DNA of 64,000 nt from Mycoplasma enhydrae (GTDB taxonomy: Bacteria; Bacillota_I; Bacilli_A; Mycoplasmatales; Metamycoplasmataceae), in NCBI RefSeq assembly GCF_017116825.1, contig NZ_JAFIRD010000002.1, positions 39,476-103,475 on the forward strand, given 5' to 3'. This document shows, in pieces, positions 22,219 to 32,939 of this stretch (positions are counted from its first letter, which is position 1; each line of letters starts with the position of its first letter). Below the pieces are notes generated by a model. The model had not been told where the DNA came from and did no database searches. It saw only the letters and a list, made by a program, of their open reading frames with translations. The position numbers and the translations under genes were made by a program.

Positions 22219-22932
22219 ATGAGATTATTTAAAAAAACTAGGGAAATTTGCATTATTGGTATTGGCCGTTTTGGTCAATCAATAGTGCAAAAATTGCTAT
22301 CAGATAAGGAAAATAATATTAGATTGGTCTTAATTGATCAAGAAGAAAAACACTTATTACAATTTAAAGATGAAGTAGACAATATTTATGTAGCAGATTG
22401 TGCCGATCGTAAAACATTAGAGTCTATAAATGTGAAGGATTTTGATGTTGTTATAGTAGCTTCATCTGACAATATTGAAATTGTTGCAGCATTGTTAGAA
22501 ATCGGTGTAAAAACTATTATTGCTCGGGCATCAAACTCTAGACACTCAAGAGTTTTAAGGCAAATCGGTGTTAATTGAATTGTTTCTCCTGAAGAAGAAG
22601 CTGGCAAGAAAACAGCAATTTTGGTTTCAGATCCTACTTTAACACGTTTTTCAGAAAGCATTGTTCAAATTCAAGATGAGTTTGTAAGTACAACAATTTA
22701 TATAACTAACCCTGAAGTTTTTAATAAAAAAATTAGTGAATTAGGATTAAGGAATAAATATGAAGTATCAGTATCACTAATTACTCGAAATTCAAAAGTC
22801 TTTTTACCTAGCGGTGATTTTGAGATCTTAGAAGGTGATTTATTAACATTTATAGGTAAATTAAATGACATAATTCGTGTAACAGAATTTTGTACTAAAA
22901 TGTCTAAAAACAAGGAGAAAAAGAATGAATAA
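22219..22932 (+). CDS. ktrA: Potassium uptake regulator KtrA (RCK protein)
   Basis: KtrA, 237 residues, the cytoplasmic gating ring of the Ktr transporter. The N-terminal RCK_N Rossmann fold begins CIIGIGRFG (Gly14, Gly16, Gly19), with Asp/Glu at the end of strand 2 (VLIDQEE) for nucleotide binding; the RCK_C domain follows from about residue 140 and contains LPSGDFEILEGDLLTFIG. TAAGGAG precedes the ATG, and a TATAAT at 22169-22174 is a likely -10 box. It is divergent from ktrB and overlaps pepC by eight bases. Confidence 0.95.
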
Positions 22933-24250
22933 TGAAATAACAAAAAACTTATTAAACAAATTTGAAAAAGCATATGAATCAAACATTGCAAATAAAGTAA
23001 TAGAAAATGCAATTTTTAAAAACGGACTATCAAAAAGTTCATTAAATAATGAAATAATCAAAAAACATAACTTTATTTTTTCACATGAAACTAAAGTAGG
23101 AAATATAACTAACCAAAAACAAAGTGGTAGATGTTGAATTTTTGCTGGACTTAATTCAATTAGAACAAAATTAATGCAAGATTTAAATATTGAATCAATT
23201 GAATTGTCTCAAAACTATTTACACTTCTATGACAAACTAGAAAAAGCAAATTACTACTTAGAATGAATGATTAAAGAAGGTCTAAAACTTGATAATGAAG
23301 ATAGATTATTTCGTTCATTTAATGATAATCCTGTTTCAGATGGTGGATATTGAGAATGATTTGTTAATTTAGTTAATAAATATGGAATTGTAACAAAAGA
23401 TGCCATGAATGAATCATTTAGCTCAGAATCAACAAATGAAATGGTTACACAAATTAACTGAAGATTAAAAGCATATACAGCAAGAATGAAACAAACTTTT
23501 GCAAAAACCAATGACTTAGAACAAGTTAATTCTCTAAAAGAACAAGCTCTTCAAGATGTTTTTACAATTCTATGTAAATCATTAGGTAAACCTCCTAAAT
23601 CATTTAGATTCGAATACATGGATAAAGATAAAAAATATCAATCTTTAGAAGAAATGAGCCCATTAGATTTTTATAAAAAATATGTAGGTTCATATGTTGA
23701 AGATAAAATCGATTTAGTATCTGATCCAAGACAAAAATATGATTATAATTCTTTCATTATTTCTCCATTAGTAAACAACATGGTTGGAGGACAACCTTTA
23801 ACTATGTTAAATGTTGATATTGAAACCATGAAAAAAGTAATGATTGACCAAATTAAAGCTGGTGAACCTGTTTGATTTGGATGTGATGTTTCGACATTTT
23901 CTAACTCAGATGGAATCATGGATTCAGATTTATATAATTATGATGTTACATTGAGTCAAACACCTGAATTTTCTAAAGCAGAGCAATTTGAATCTCGTGC
24001 TTCTGTAATATCACATGCAATGAACATGGTAGGTGTTAATTTAGATTCAAATGGTAAACCCGTGAATTGAAAGGTTGAAAATAGCTGAGGAAGCGATAGA
24101 GGAAATAAAGGATTTTGATCAATGAGTGACCAATGATTTAGCGATTTTAATTATATGGCTATCGTTGATAAAAAGTACCTATCAAAAGAACTTTCAGAAG
24201 CAAATTCAAAACCAAAAATAGAAATATCAATTTTTGATCCTTTATCATAG
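22925..24250 (+). CDS. pepC: Aminopeptidase C (bleomycin hydrolase family, C1B)
   Basis: A 441-residue papain-like cysteine aminopeptidase, cytoplasmic, that trims peptides. The oxyanion Gln and active Cys are in NQKQSGRCWIF (Cys70), the His in SHAMNMVGV and the Asn in KVENSWG, all three present. The C-terminus ends IFDPLS rather than at the usual Lys-rich arm that controls exopeptidase activity in bleomycin hydrolase. AAGGAG lies within the end of ktrA, and the two genes overlap by eight bases. A terminator follows. Peptide scavenging fits an organism without amino acid synthesis. Confidence 0.95.
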
Positions 24251-24275
24251 TCTAGGACAATAAATTATTTAATTT

Positions 24276-24295
24276 AAGTGCAAAAAGTAGCACTT
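24276..24295 (+). terminator. Intrinsic terminator after pepC
   Basis: Stem AAGTGC / GCACTT with an eight-base loop followed by ATTTTTTATTTTT, 26 bases after the pepC stop. Confidence 0.75.
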
Positions 24296-24362
24296 ATTTT
24301 TTATTTTTCATATCTCAATTATAAATAATTTATAATTAATACATTATTTACTAAGGAGAGGC

Positions 24363-24668
24363 ATGATTTCTGTTGATTTAAGCAAAATTAGGCGCTTTAA
24401 AAAAATGTCAAAAAGAGCAATCAATAGAATTCTCCACCCAAAGGAAATTTTTGAATTTGAATTATTAGATAAGCAAAAACAAATGCTTTTTTTAGCAACA
24501 CGTTGAGCAATAAAAGAATGTTTGTTTAAAATTGATAATTCGCTTTTTGAATATAACAAAATTCAAATTACAAAAACCAAAGCAGGTAAATATATATATG
24601 ATGATTTTCAATTATCAACTACCAATGAAGATGGCTATGTAGTTGCAGTAGCGCTTAAATTAAGTTAG
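24363..24668 (+). CDS. acpS: Holo-[acyl-carrier-protein] synthase
   Basis: AcpS, 101 residues, attaches 4'-phosphopantetheine to acyl carrier protein. The family start is seen as ISVDLSKIRRF (consensus GIDLVxIxRF) and the second motif as ATRWAIKECLFKI (consensus FAxxWAxKEAxxKA), with Asp5 and Glu as Mg ligands. Usual length is 115-125, so it is slightly short. The Trp in the second motif is a TGA codon. AGGAGAG lies upstream, and TATAAT at about 24326 is a likely -10 box. Followed by plsC, consistent with a lipid operon. Confidence 0.85.
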
Positions 24669-24681
24669 GGAGAATACTATA

Positions 24682-25482
24682 ATGAAACTAAAAACACGAA
24701 AATTTTTAAGAATAATACCACTATTACACAACATTAACTTGCTAAGATCAAAAGCAAGCAGAAACAGAAGAATGCCAGAGTATTATAAATTTGCTGAAAA
24801 GCAACACTTTATTCACAAATATGGTTCTAATATTTTAAGACACTTGAATATTGAAGTTCAAGTAGAAGGTTTTGAAAATATTCCTAATGGACCTTGTTTA
24901 TTAACTCCAAATCATTCTACTTATTTAGATCCCTTAATTATCATGTCTTCTTTATGAAATCATGGAGATGGTTCAAAAACATCTAAATTTGGGACTTTTG
25001 TTGCTAGGTCGGAAGCAAAAAGCAAAAAAACAATTTATAGAATTAGTGAATTGATTGATACTTTTTATATTGATTTAGCTAAACCTAAAGAAACAATGGC
25101 AGTTTTAAAAGAGTTTGGACAATATGTTAAAAGAAATCAAACTTGTGGAATTGTTTTTCCAGAAGGAACAAGAACCAAAGATGGTAAACTAAACAATTTT
25201 AATGCAGGAGTGTTTTTATTAGCACAATCATCCTATATTCCAGTTGTGCCTGTAACAATCAATAATGCAGCTAATGCTTTAGATAACAATAGGGATGGCA
25301 AACTGGTTGTAAATGTTAAATTTCATTCAGTTATTAAACCACAACAGTTTCAAACATTAGACAAAAAAGATTTTGCAAAATGAGTGCAAGAAATAGTTGC
25401 TAAAGATTATGTTGACCAAATTATTAGATCGAATGAAACAGTCAAAAATGCTTATACAAAAAGAAAACAAAAGGTAAATTAA
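24682..25482 (+). CDS. plsC: 1-acyl-sn-glycerol-3-phosphate acyltransferase
   Basis: PlsC, 266 residues, makes phosphatidic acid at the membrane. The catalytic NHx4D motif is NHSTYLD (His78, Asp83), and the glycerophosphate-binding motif is FPEGTRTKDGKL; VVPVTINNA is the fourth conserved block. There is an amphipathic basic N-terminus instead of a clear membrane segment. GGGAGA precedes the ATG. It lies 13 bases after acpS and one base before scpA. Confidence 0.93.
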
Positions 25483-25483
25483 T

Positions 25484-26296
25484 ATGGATGAAATAAAAAA
25501 ACCTGTAGTTAATGAGATTTCTTTTGAAGAACACGAAGAAACAAAACCTACATTAGATGAAAATCAAGATAAGCACATTTTTAGATTAGCTAATTTTGAT
25601 GGTCCATTGGATTTATTGGTAACTTTAATTAAAGACAAAAATATTAGCATTTTTGAAGTTGATTTATATGACTTGGCAACACAATATTTGGAAATAATTA
25701 AGCATATAGAATCATACGAAATTGACATTGCTTCTGAATATTTAGTTATGGCAGCTACATTGTTGCAACTGAAAGCGCGTATGTTATTACAAGACCCTGA
25801 AGTAGAAGAAGAAATTAAGCAAGAAAAAAAGCGTCTATTAGAGCAAATTGCTGAATATGAAAAATTCAAAGAGATTTCAATCTTATTGCGTGAACAAGAA
25901 GAAAAAAGACAAAAACTATATTCAAAAGAACCTGAGGAAACTGAAGGTTTCGAAAGAGAATTAGACACTTCCATTCTTGATGGACATTCTAATAGTTCTA
26001 AATTGGTAGTTACACTAAGAAAAATGTTTGAAAGAACATATTCTGAATTAGTTAGAAATATTACTATTTCCACAATTGCAGTAAGTCCAGAGGAACAAAA
26101 ACAAAGAATTATAGAAATGTTTAAACATAAAGATACCTTATCGTTTATTGAAGTGTTTCATGTTCCTACTATAGGTCATTTTGTAATCACTCTATTGGCT
26201 GTTTTGGATTTAGCTAGACAACAAATATTAGTAATGGAACAACTCGAAGATGAAGGAACAATCACATTTAAAAAAGGAATAGAATATGAAAAATAA
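25484..26296 (+). CDS. scpA: Segregation and condensation protein A
   Basis: ScpA kleisin, 270 residues, which bridges the SMC heads. The N-terminal domain contains FDGPLDLLVTLIKDKNISIFEV near residues 38-60, the recognisable kleisin block, and SEYLVMAATLLQLKARMLL; the C-terminal winged helix is near 205-265 (DTLSFIEVFHV). A 30-residue acidic N-terminal extension precedes the domain. It overlaps scpB by 11 bases. The order plsC-scpA-scpB places segregation with lipid synthesis. Confidence 0.95.
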   Translation: MDEIKKPVVNEISFEEHEETKPTLDENQDKHIFRLANFDGPLDLLVTLIKDKNISIFEVDLYDLATQYLEIIKHIESYEIDIASEYLVMAATLLQLKARMLLQDPEVEEEIKQEKKRLLEQIAEYEKFKEISILLREQEEKRQKLYSKEPEETEGFERELDTSILDGHSNSSKLVVTLRKMFERTYSELVRNITISTIAVSPEEQKQRIIEMFKHKDTLSFIEVFHVPTIGHFVITLLAVLDLARQQILVMEQLEDEGTITFKKGIEYEK

Positions 26297-26909
26297 AATA
26301 ATTGAAGCACTATTATTTGTTCAAGGTAGTGAAGGTGTTAGTTCGGAACAAATAAAAGATGTATTTAAACTAAATACAGTTCAAGAAGGAAGAAAACTTC
26401 TAAAGGACTTTAGACAATATTTTAATAATTTGGATCGTGGAATTAAAGTATATGAATTCAATGATGTGTATAAGTTTTTAACTGTTGAAATGGCTAAAGA
26501 ATACATAACAGAGTTGGTGACTATTGTTCGTAAACAAAGATTATCTAATGCAGCTATTGAAGTAGCTGGAATTGTTGCTTATAAGCAACCTGTAACACGT
26601 TCGATTATTTCAAATATTAGAGGTGTAGCTAGTGATGGGATTGTAGCTAGTTTATTAGAAAAAGGAATTATTGAAGAAGTAGGTGTTGCTTCTACACCTG
26701 GTAATCCTATTCTTTATGGCATTACTAATAAATTTTATGATTATTTTAGAATTAAAACCTTAGCGGAATTACCACCATTTCCCGAATTCAGTCGCTATTC
26801 AGATGTTGAAGAAGAAATGGATGACAAAGAATTTAATTTATTTGATTCACAAAGAAGTGATACAAATAATGATGGTGTTCTAATTGGGGAAGAAGATTTC
26901 GATGAATAA
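26286..26909 (+). CDS. scpB: Segregation and condensation protein B
   Basis: ScpB, 207 residues, a tandem winged-helix dimer that binds ScpA. Family blocks: KIIEALLFVQGSEGVSSEQ at the start, LSNAAIEVAGIVAYKQPVTRS in the middle, and TPGNPILYGITNKFYDYF before an acidic tail (about 175-207). Normal length. It starts inside the end of scpA and ends eight bases into the next gene. Confidence 0.95.
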   Translation: MKNKIIEALLFVQGSEGVSSEQIKDVFKLNTVQEGRKLLKDFRQYFNNLDRGIKVYEFNDVYKFLTVEMAKEYITELVTIVRKQRLSNAAIEVAGIVAYKQPVTRSIISNIRGVASDGIVASLLEKGIIEEVGVASTPGNPILYGITNKFYDYFRIKTLAELPPFPEFSRYSDVEEEMDDKEFNLFDSQRSDTNNDGVLIGEEDFDE

Positions 26910-27735
26910 ATTTAAAGCCAAAAAAGATGATGTTGGCAGAATTTTATTTAAATATGTCCTAAAAGTTTGTGATAATGTACCAAAATCAAGAGTTGAAAAA
27001 CTATTTCGTGAAAAAGACATTAAAGTTAATAATGTGCGAACAAATGATAAGCAATACAAATTACAACTAGGTGATGAAATAACCATTTATGGTATATCAG
27101 AAGTTTCTAAACCCCAGAAGCAAAATTCAGCTTCAATTAATTTTAGACTGATTTATGAAGATAAAAATCTACTCATTATAGATAAAGCTAAAAATATTGC
27201 AATGCATTCTGAAGAAAATTGCTTAGATGACCAAGTACATAAGTATTTGAATTTCAAAAAAACTTCTTCATTTGTGCCTTCATCAATTGGTAGATTAGAC
27301 AAAAAAACCAGTGGAATAGTTGCATATGCCAAAAACTATAAAGCACTTGTAGTATTTGATGAATGTCAGAATAATTTTGAAAGAGTCTATCAATTTGTTT
27401 CTGATTTTAATCAAAACAAGCTTGATATTACTGTTAGATTAGAAAAAGATATAAAAAATGAAAAAATGCGTGTAAATCCAGATTTTGGAATTAAAGCAAG
27501 AACCATTTTTTATAAAGATGGCAATCGAAATTATGCACAAATTATAACTGGTAAAAAACATCAAATCAGAGCAACTCTTGAGTACTTAAAATGTCCCATA
27601 TTAGGAGACACTAAATATGGCGGTCAAAAAGCCAAGAGATTATATTTACATTCATATTCAATTAAGTTTTTAGGTTTACCAGAAGAATTTAGCGAATATA
27701 ATGACCAAATTTTTATATCTCATCCAAAATGATAG
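26902..27735 (+). CDS. RluA-family rRNA pseudouridine synthase with S4 domain
   Basis: A 277-residue pseudouridine synthase (RluC/RluD type). The N-terminal S4-like RNA-binding region covers about residues 1-65, and the catalytic motif GRLDKKTSG holds Asp133; LIYEDKNLLIIDKA, KKHQIRATL and LHSYSIKF are the other family blocks. I chose ATG 26902, which overlaps scpB, over an upstream TTG, because GGGGAAGAAG lies at suitable spacing. The last codon is TGA (Trp) immediately before TAG. RluC, RluD and RluB targets cannot be told apart here. Confidence 0.88.
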
Positions 27736-27744
27736 GAGTTTCAT

Positions 27745-28047
27745 ATGACAGATCAAAAACTGAAAGAATTAGCAAGTAATTTAATGTTAGAACCAACTGA
27801 AGAAATATTAATTATGGCTAGAAATTTACTAGCATCAATTGATAAAGAATTAAAAGATTTGGACGAATATAATTTAGATGATATAAAACCTCTTTCTCAC
27901 ATTAATGAAAAACCAGTATCTTTTTTAAATTTGAGAGGTGATGAAGTTAATCATGAAACAAAAATATCACGTGAAGAATTGCTAAATAACGCTTCAACAA
28001 CAGCAAACAATTTAGTTACTATGAAGAAGGTAATTGATGAAAAATAA
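27745..28047 (+). CDS. gatC: Asp/Glu-tRNA amidotransferase subunit C
   Basis: GatC, 100 residues, which holds GatA and GatB together. The family pattern is visible in LKELASNLMLEPTEEIL and the C-terminal EELLNNAS plus TTANNLVTMKKVI. AGGAG precedes the ATG. It overlaps gatA by 11 bases. The gatC-gatA-gatB order suits the indirect pathway to Gln-tRNA. Confidence 0.9.
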   Translation: MTDQKLKELASNLMLEPTEEILIMARNLLASIDKELKDLDEYNLDDIKPLSHINEKPVSFLNLRGDEVNHETKISREELLNNASTTANNLVTMKKVIDEK

Positions 28048-29362
28048 TAAAATTGAAGTAGTTATTAAAAAACTACAGCAAGATAACAACAATGCTGTTT
28101 CGCATATCTTTAAAGAAGCAAAATTAAAAACAAATGGTTTATTAGCGAATACTCTTTTTACAACCAAAGACAATTATGCAGACAAAAATATAGTTTGCAA
28201 AGCTTCAAGCAAATTTTTAGAAAATTTTAGACCTAATTATAAATCTACAGTAATTAGGTTATTAGAAGAAGCCGGTTCAACCTGTGTTGCTCGTGTTAAC
28301 CTTGATGAATTAGCTTTAGGTGGTTCAGGTGAATATTCAGCTTATGGTTTAATCAAGAATCCTTTAAATAATTCTTATCTAGTAGGTGGTTCTTCTTCGG
28401 GTTCAGCAGCCACTTTATATGATGATTTAGATTTTGCCATTGGTTCAGATACGGGCGATTCTGTCAGAAAACCAGCTTCAAATATTGGAAAAATAGGCTT
28501 TAAACCTTCGTATGGAGCCATAAGTAGATATGGCTTATTTGCTTTTGCTACTTCGCTTGACACAGTTGCTTATTTTGGTCACACCATTCAAGATATTATT
28601 AAAATTTCATCTATTTTATATAAACCAGATTTCCAAAAAGATATGACTTCTATTGACTTAAGTTTTAATTTATCAGACATCAAAGAAAATAAACCCAAAA
28701 AAGTTGCTTATTTAGATTGTTTTGATAAACTAAATCCTTCTATTGCAAAATCATATAAAAATCTTTTGGATAAATTAAAAAAAGAAGGTGTACAGTTAAT
28801 TAAAATAGATGAAGATTTAAAAATGTTACATGCTATTGATGTTGTTTACAAGGTTATTGCCTTTTCAGAAGCTTCATCAAATTTAGCTAATTTAACAGGA
28901 GTTCATTTTGGTAGTCGAATTGAAGGCAAAAACTGAAGTGATTCATATATAAAATCTAGATCTAATAATTTAGGTAAAATGGTGCAATCTAGATTAATAC
29001 TTGGCTCATATTTTTTAGAACAAGATAATCAAATAAAATATTTTGTTAAAGCTAAAAAAATGCGCCGTGTGCTAAGTGGTTATTTTAGTAATATTCATAA
29101 CATGGCTGATGTTTTTATATATCCAGCTTCAAATGATATTGCTCCTAGAATTAATGAAAAACCTAAATACAAATCATATTTAGATTATATTCTAACTTAT
29201 GCTAATCTTGTTGGCAATCCTTCTTTGACAATGAAATTAGGTGTTGATGAAAAAACCCATATGCCTTTTAATATTGCTATAGACACTAAAATTAATACTG
29301 ATACTAAACTGTTTAGTCATGCTTTATATTTAGAAAAATTATTAGGAGAAAATAATGAATAA
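28037..29362 (+). CDS. gatA: Glu-tRNA(Gln) amidotransferase subunit A
   Basis: GatA amidase, 441 residues, releases ammonia from glutamine for transamidation of Glu-tRNA(Gln). The Ser-cisSer-Lys triad regions are TTKDNYADK (Lys), VGGSSSGSAATL (Ser) and GSDTGDSVRKPAS (Ser). In the last motif the second glycine of the usual GSDTGGS is Asp, an unusual change close to the catalytic Ser. I chose ATG 28037 over a TTG three bases earlier. It overlaps gatC and gatB. TGA reads as Trp. Confidence 0.95.
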
Positions 29363-30770
29363 GTGACAACTAGTAATTGGTATTGAAATACATCTAGAAC
29401 TAAACACAAAAACTAAGATGTTTTCAGCTGCACCAAATTTATATACTAATGAAGCAAATATTAATGTCTCGCACATTGATTTAGCTTATCCTGGTAGTTT
29501 ACCGCTAGTTAATAAAGAAGCCATTATTAAAGCAATCAAATTAGCTAAAGCCCTAAATATGGAAATTGATCAAAAAATAAGATTTGATCGTAAGAATTAT
29601 TTTTATCCTGATTTAACCAAAGGCTATCAAATAACACAACAATTTAACCCTATTGGCAAAAACGGAATTATTAATATTAAAGTTGATGATACTTGAAAAC
29701 AAATAGCAATTGAACGTATTCATTTAGAAGAAGATACTGCTAAATCAATGCATGAAGGCAATTTAACTTATTTAAATTACAATCGTGCAGGAGTACCATT
29801 AATTGAAATAGTTTCAAAACCAGTAATGCATTCTGCTAAAGAAGCATCTGCTTATGTTGAAGCCATAAGACAAACAGCACTTGCTTTAAATATTTCGGAT
29901 GCCAAAATGAATGAAGGTAGCTTAAGAGTTGATTTAAATATTTCTTTAAAACAAGCAGCTGATACTAAACTAGGTACAAAAGTGGAAATAAAAAACTTAA
30001 ATTCTGTATCGAATGTTGAAAAAGCTATCAATTATGAGTTCCAAGAACAAATTAAGATTCTTGAAAATAATCAAAGTGTTCAACAACAAACAAAAAGATT
30101 TGATGAAGCTAGTGAAAAAACAGTTGTTATGCGTTCAAAATCTGATTCTATTGATTATAAATACTTTCCTGATCCAAACATCCCTTATATTGATTTGCCT
30201 AAAGAAATTATCGATTCAATTGAAATTGAAGAATTACCTTTTGAAAGGGAAAAAAGATACATCTCATTAGGACTTAATCAAGTGCAAATATCGCAACTAA
30301 TAAATAATGTTGCATATGCCAATTTTGTTGATAGCATAAGTACCAGTGATTTCAAAAAAAACGTTAATATCTTTTTTTCAGAATTTGTTTCTTTTTTAAA
30401 TTCAGAACAATTAGATTTAAATCAATTGAATTTAAATCAAGAAGATAAAAACAACTTTTTCCAATGAATATTAGATGGAAAAATAAATAAAAAAGATATA
30501 AAGTTAGTTCTTAAAAAACACATTGAAAACCCTAAACAGACTTTAAAATCAATAATAGAAATTAATAATTTATTCATTAAAACTACAAATCTATCATTAG
30601 ATAGTATAATTCAAGAAATTTTTAATGAAAACCCTAACCTAAAGGATGAATTTAAAAATAATCCCAATAGAGCATCTAAATTTACGACAGGACAAGTTAT
30701 GAAAAAAACGATGGGAAAAGCAAATATAAATGAATTAAATCAAAAAATGAAGGAGTTATATGAGGCGTAA
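29355..30770 (+). CDS. gatB: Glu-tRNA(Gln) amidotransferase subunit B
   Basis: GatB, 471 residues, carries the kinase and transamidase site that turns Glu-tRNA(Gln) to Gln-tRNA(Gln). Typical blocks: IGIEIHLELNTKTKMF, RKNYFYPDLTKGYQI, HLEEDTAKSMH, YNRAGVPLIEIVSKP, KYFPDPNIPYI. The GatB/YqeY tail follows from about 330, ending ANINELNQKMKELYEA. The short YqeY-like end is intact. Starts inside the end of gatA and overlaps the YihY-like gene by 11 bases. Confidence 0.96.
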
Positions 30771-31866
30771 AAAGAAAGACACCTTACAAACAGGTTGAGG
30801 TAGTAGCAATGATGATAATGATCAAAATAAGAAAGAAAATTATCATTCATTATCTTCTAAACAGATAGTTAAAAATAAAAATAAACAAAACATTTTTGAA
30901 AAGGTACTTAAATGAATAATTTATGGTATTTTGTTTATTGCGATACCTAATTATTTAAAAGGTTCTAAAACAAAAGGTAAGGAAATTGTTAATTCAGCAT
31001 ATTCAAAAATAAATTCAAATGAGTTTGCTTTTGTTCCTGCTGGTTATGCAATGTATTTGTTTTTATCATTTATACCAACTCTTGGTTTAGTTGTCGGAAT
31101 AGCTGGTGCTATTAATCCTGAACTAGAAGTTATTATAAAAGTTGTAATTCTAGGACAACTAATACCTGGTATTAAAGAAGTTATACCAACTTTTTCTAGT
31201 GTTTGAACAAGTGCCGGAGGAGTAACAGCATTTATTTTGTTAACTCTATCTATTTTATGATTAGGCTCAAAAGGATATGCAAAATTCATTTTTTCATTTG
31301 ATGCTCTATATGAACATAAATCACCTAATTTAATTTGAAAAACAAGAATAAAAGGTTTTGTAACTAGTGTATTTATTACTTGTGTTTTAACAGTTTTATT
31401 ACTTTCTACTTCTTCATTTTTAAACTTCATTTTAGATAAAGGCTTTGGTCAACAAGCTATTACAGGAGCTAAAGAGATAGAATTAAGTGACTTACGTTGA
31501 GAATTTCAATTAATTTTTTGATTACCTACTGTAATTTTCTTACCATTTATTACTTATGTAGCTTTTCTATTATTTTTTAAATTTGAACCAAACTTCAAAT
31601 TAAAATTTGCTCATGTAAATCCCGGTTCATTAATTGCTGCTATTCCAACTTCATTTTATATTTTAATTTTTGGATCATTAACATCATTAATTGATTATAA
31701 AAAGTTTGGAGTTGTAGCTTCATTTATGTACATAATTTTGTTATTAAGTGTTATGGCATATTTTATATATAGTGGAGTAATTGTTAATTCAAGTTTTTAT
31801 AAAACTTTCATTAACTTACCAACAATTGAAAAAACAAGCATTTTTAGACGTAACAGAAAAATATAG
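30760..31866 (+). CDS. YihY/UPF0761-type membrane protein
   Basis: A 368-residue membrane protein of the YihY (BrkB) type. A basic, hydrophilic 45-residue N-terminus is followed by about six hydrophobic segments; typical pieces are FVPAGYAMYLFLSFIPTLGLV, LWLGSKGYAKFIFSFDALYEH and RIKGFVTSVF, and the last loop ALIAAIPTSFYILIFG. The family function is unknown; it is not an RNase despite the old name rbn. GAAGGAG lies just before the ATG, within gatB. Last gene of the acpS-to-yihY run. Confidence 0.8.
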
Positions 31867-31899
31867 TTTAAGTTTATTTAATAACAATTTTTATAGTTA

Positions 31900-31918
31900 A
31901 ACATATAATATATATGTT
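31900..31918 (+). promoter_or_regulatory. Promoter with inverted repeat before the ECF S gene
   Basis: TATAAT at 31904-31909 lies inside the inverted repeat AACATATA / TATATGTT (31900-31907 and 31911-31918, three-base spacer). AAGGAG at 31921-31927 starts directly after. The repeat overlaps the -10 box and so could be an operator, though AT-richness makes such palindromes common. Confidence 0.35.
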
Positions 31919-31931
31919 ATAAAGGAGAAAA

Positions 31932-32939
31932 ATGGACTCGAAAATGCCCGGAGGTCTAACACATTATTTACATTGGCTTAGATCTCAAACTAATATATCA
32001 TATCGAAAATGAAACCCAAAAAGAATAGCTTTTGTGGGTGTTTTGATTGCTATATCAGTTGTCTTCTTTTTAATCTCAGTTAGAATTTTACCCATCAGTG
32101 CGCTGCCAGCATTTAAGTTTAGTTTCATTGGTTTACCAATTAAAATAACTGGGTTTATTTTTGGACCAGTTGTAGGTTTTATAACTGGAATTTTGGCTGA
32201 TTTTATTTCATTTGCTTTAGTGCCAACTTACTATAACTTTCTTTATACATTGGCAGTTGCTGTTGCTGGTTTTATTCCCGGAATAGCAGCATATTATTTC
32301 TTTAATATGAACGAGTTATTTTTCTCTAAGAATTATCGTATTTTTAAATACAAACAAAGAGTTGAATTCTTTAAGATTCAATTTGCCGAAGCTTTAGCAA
32401 AAGGCAATTCACAAGATTTACAATACTTTTCTGAAAAAATTGCTTTTTATGAAGTAAAAATAATTGTTTTAGAAACGAAGAAAAAACCTACGGCAATGGT
32501 TAACTTTTCATTTATTTCCACTGTTGTTTTATTAGCTATACAAATATTCATTATAATTGCCATATTTTCAAAATTAGATAGTTCAATTTTTGAACATAAC
32601 CGTTTTATAAAAAACCGTAATTTTTATTTAATATTAACAACTTCTGGATTTATTGGAATGGTTGTTTTTGTTGTTGTATATAGATTATTATTACGTAAAA
32701 AATATCAAACCTTTATTGAGGTTATGGCAATAATAAGTTTTTGTGCTGTTTTGGAATTAGTTAATACTGTATTATTAGCCTGAGCAGATACGTCTACGCT
32801 TAAAACAGATTTTTGAGTTAACTTTACAGCTCAAACATTAACTAGTCCTATTAAAATATTTTTTAACTTAGCTATTATTTTAGCTACTTATAAAGTTGTA
32901 TCTTCTTTGGTTAGATCAAAAGAAGGCGACAGGTTCTAA
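31932..32939 (+). CDS. ECF transporter S component
   Basis: An S (substrate-binding) component of an energy-coupling factor transporter, 335 residues. The family stretch, with GLPIKITGFIFGPVVG and TGILADFISFALVPTY, is near residues 72-105, where S components bind the EcfT subunit and the vitamin. There are about six membrane segments. A hydrophilic, charged loop of about 50 residues (near 140-190) is inserted between segments, which is longer than in most S components. Its substrate cannot be named, though FolT-like is possible. It overlaps the next gene by one base (TAATG); no EcfA or EcfT genes are nearby. Confidence 0.8.

Noticed and set aside
25564..26073. 169-codon minus-strand frame inside scpA
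   Set aside because: scpA is clearly the coding strand (kleisin motifs, operon context); the other frame is Ser/Cys-rich complement.
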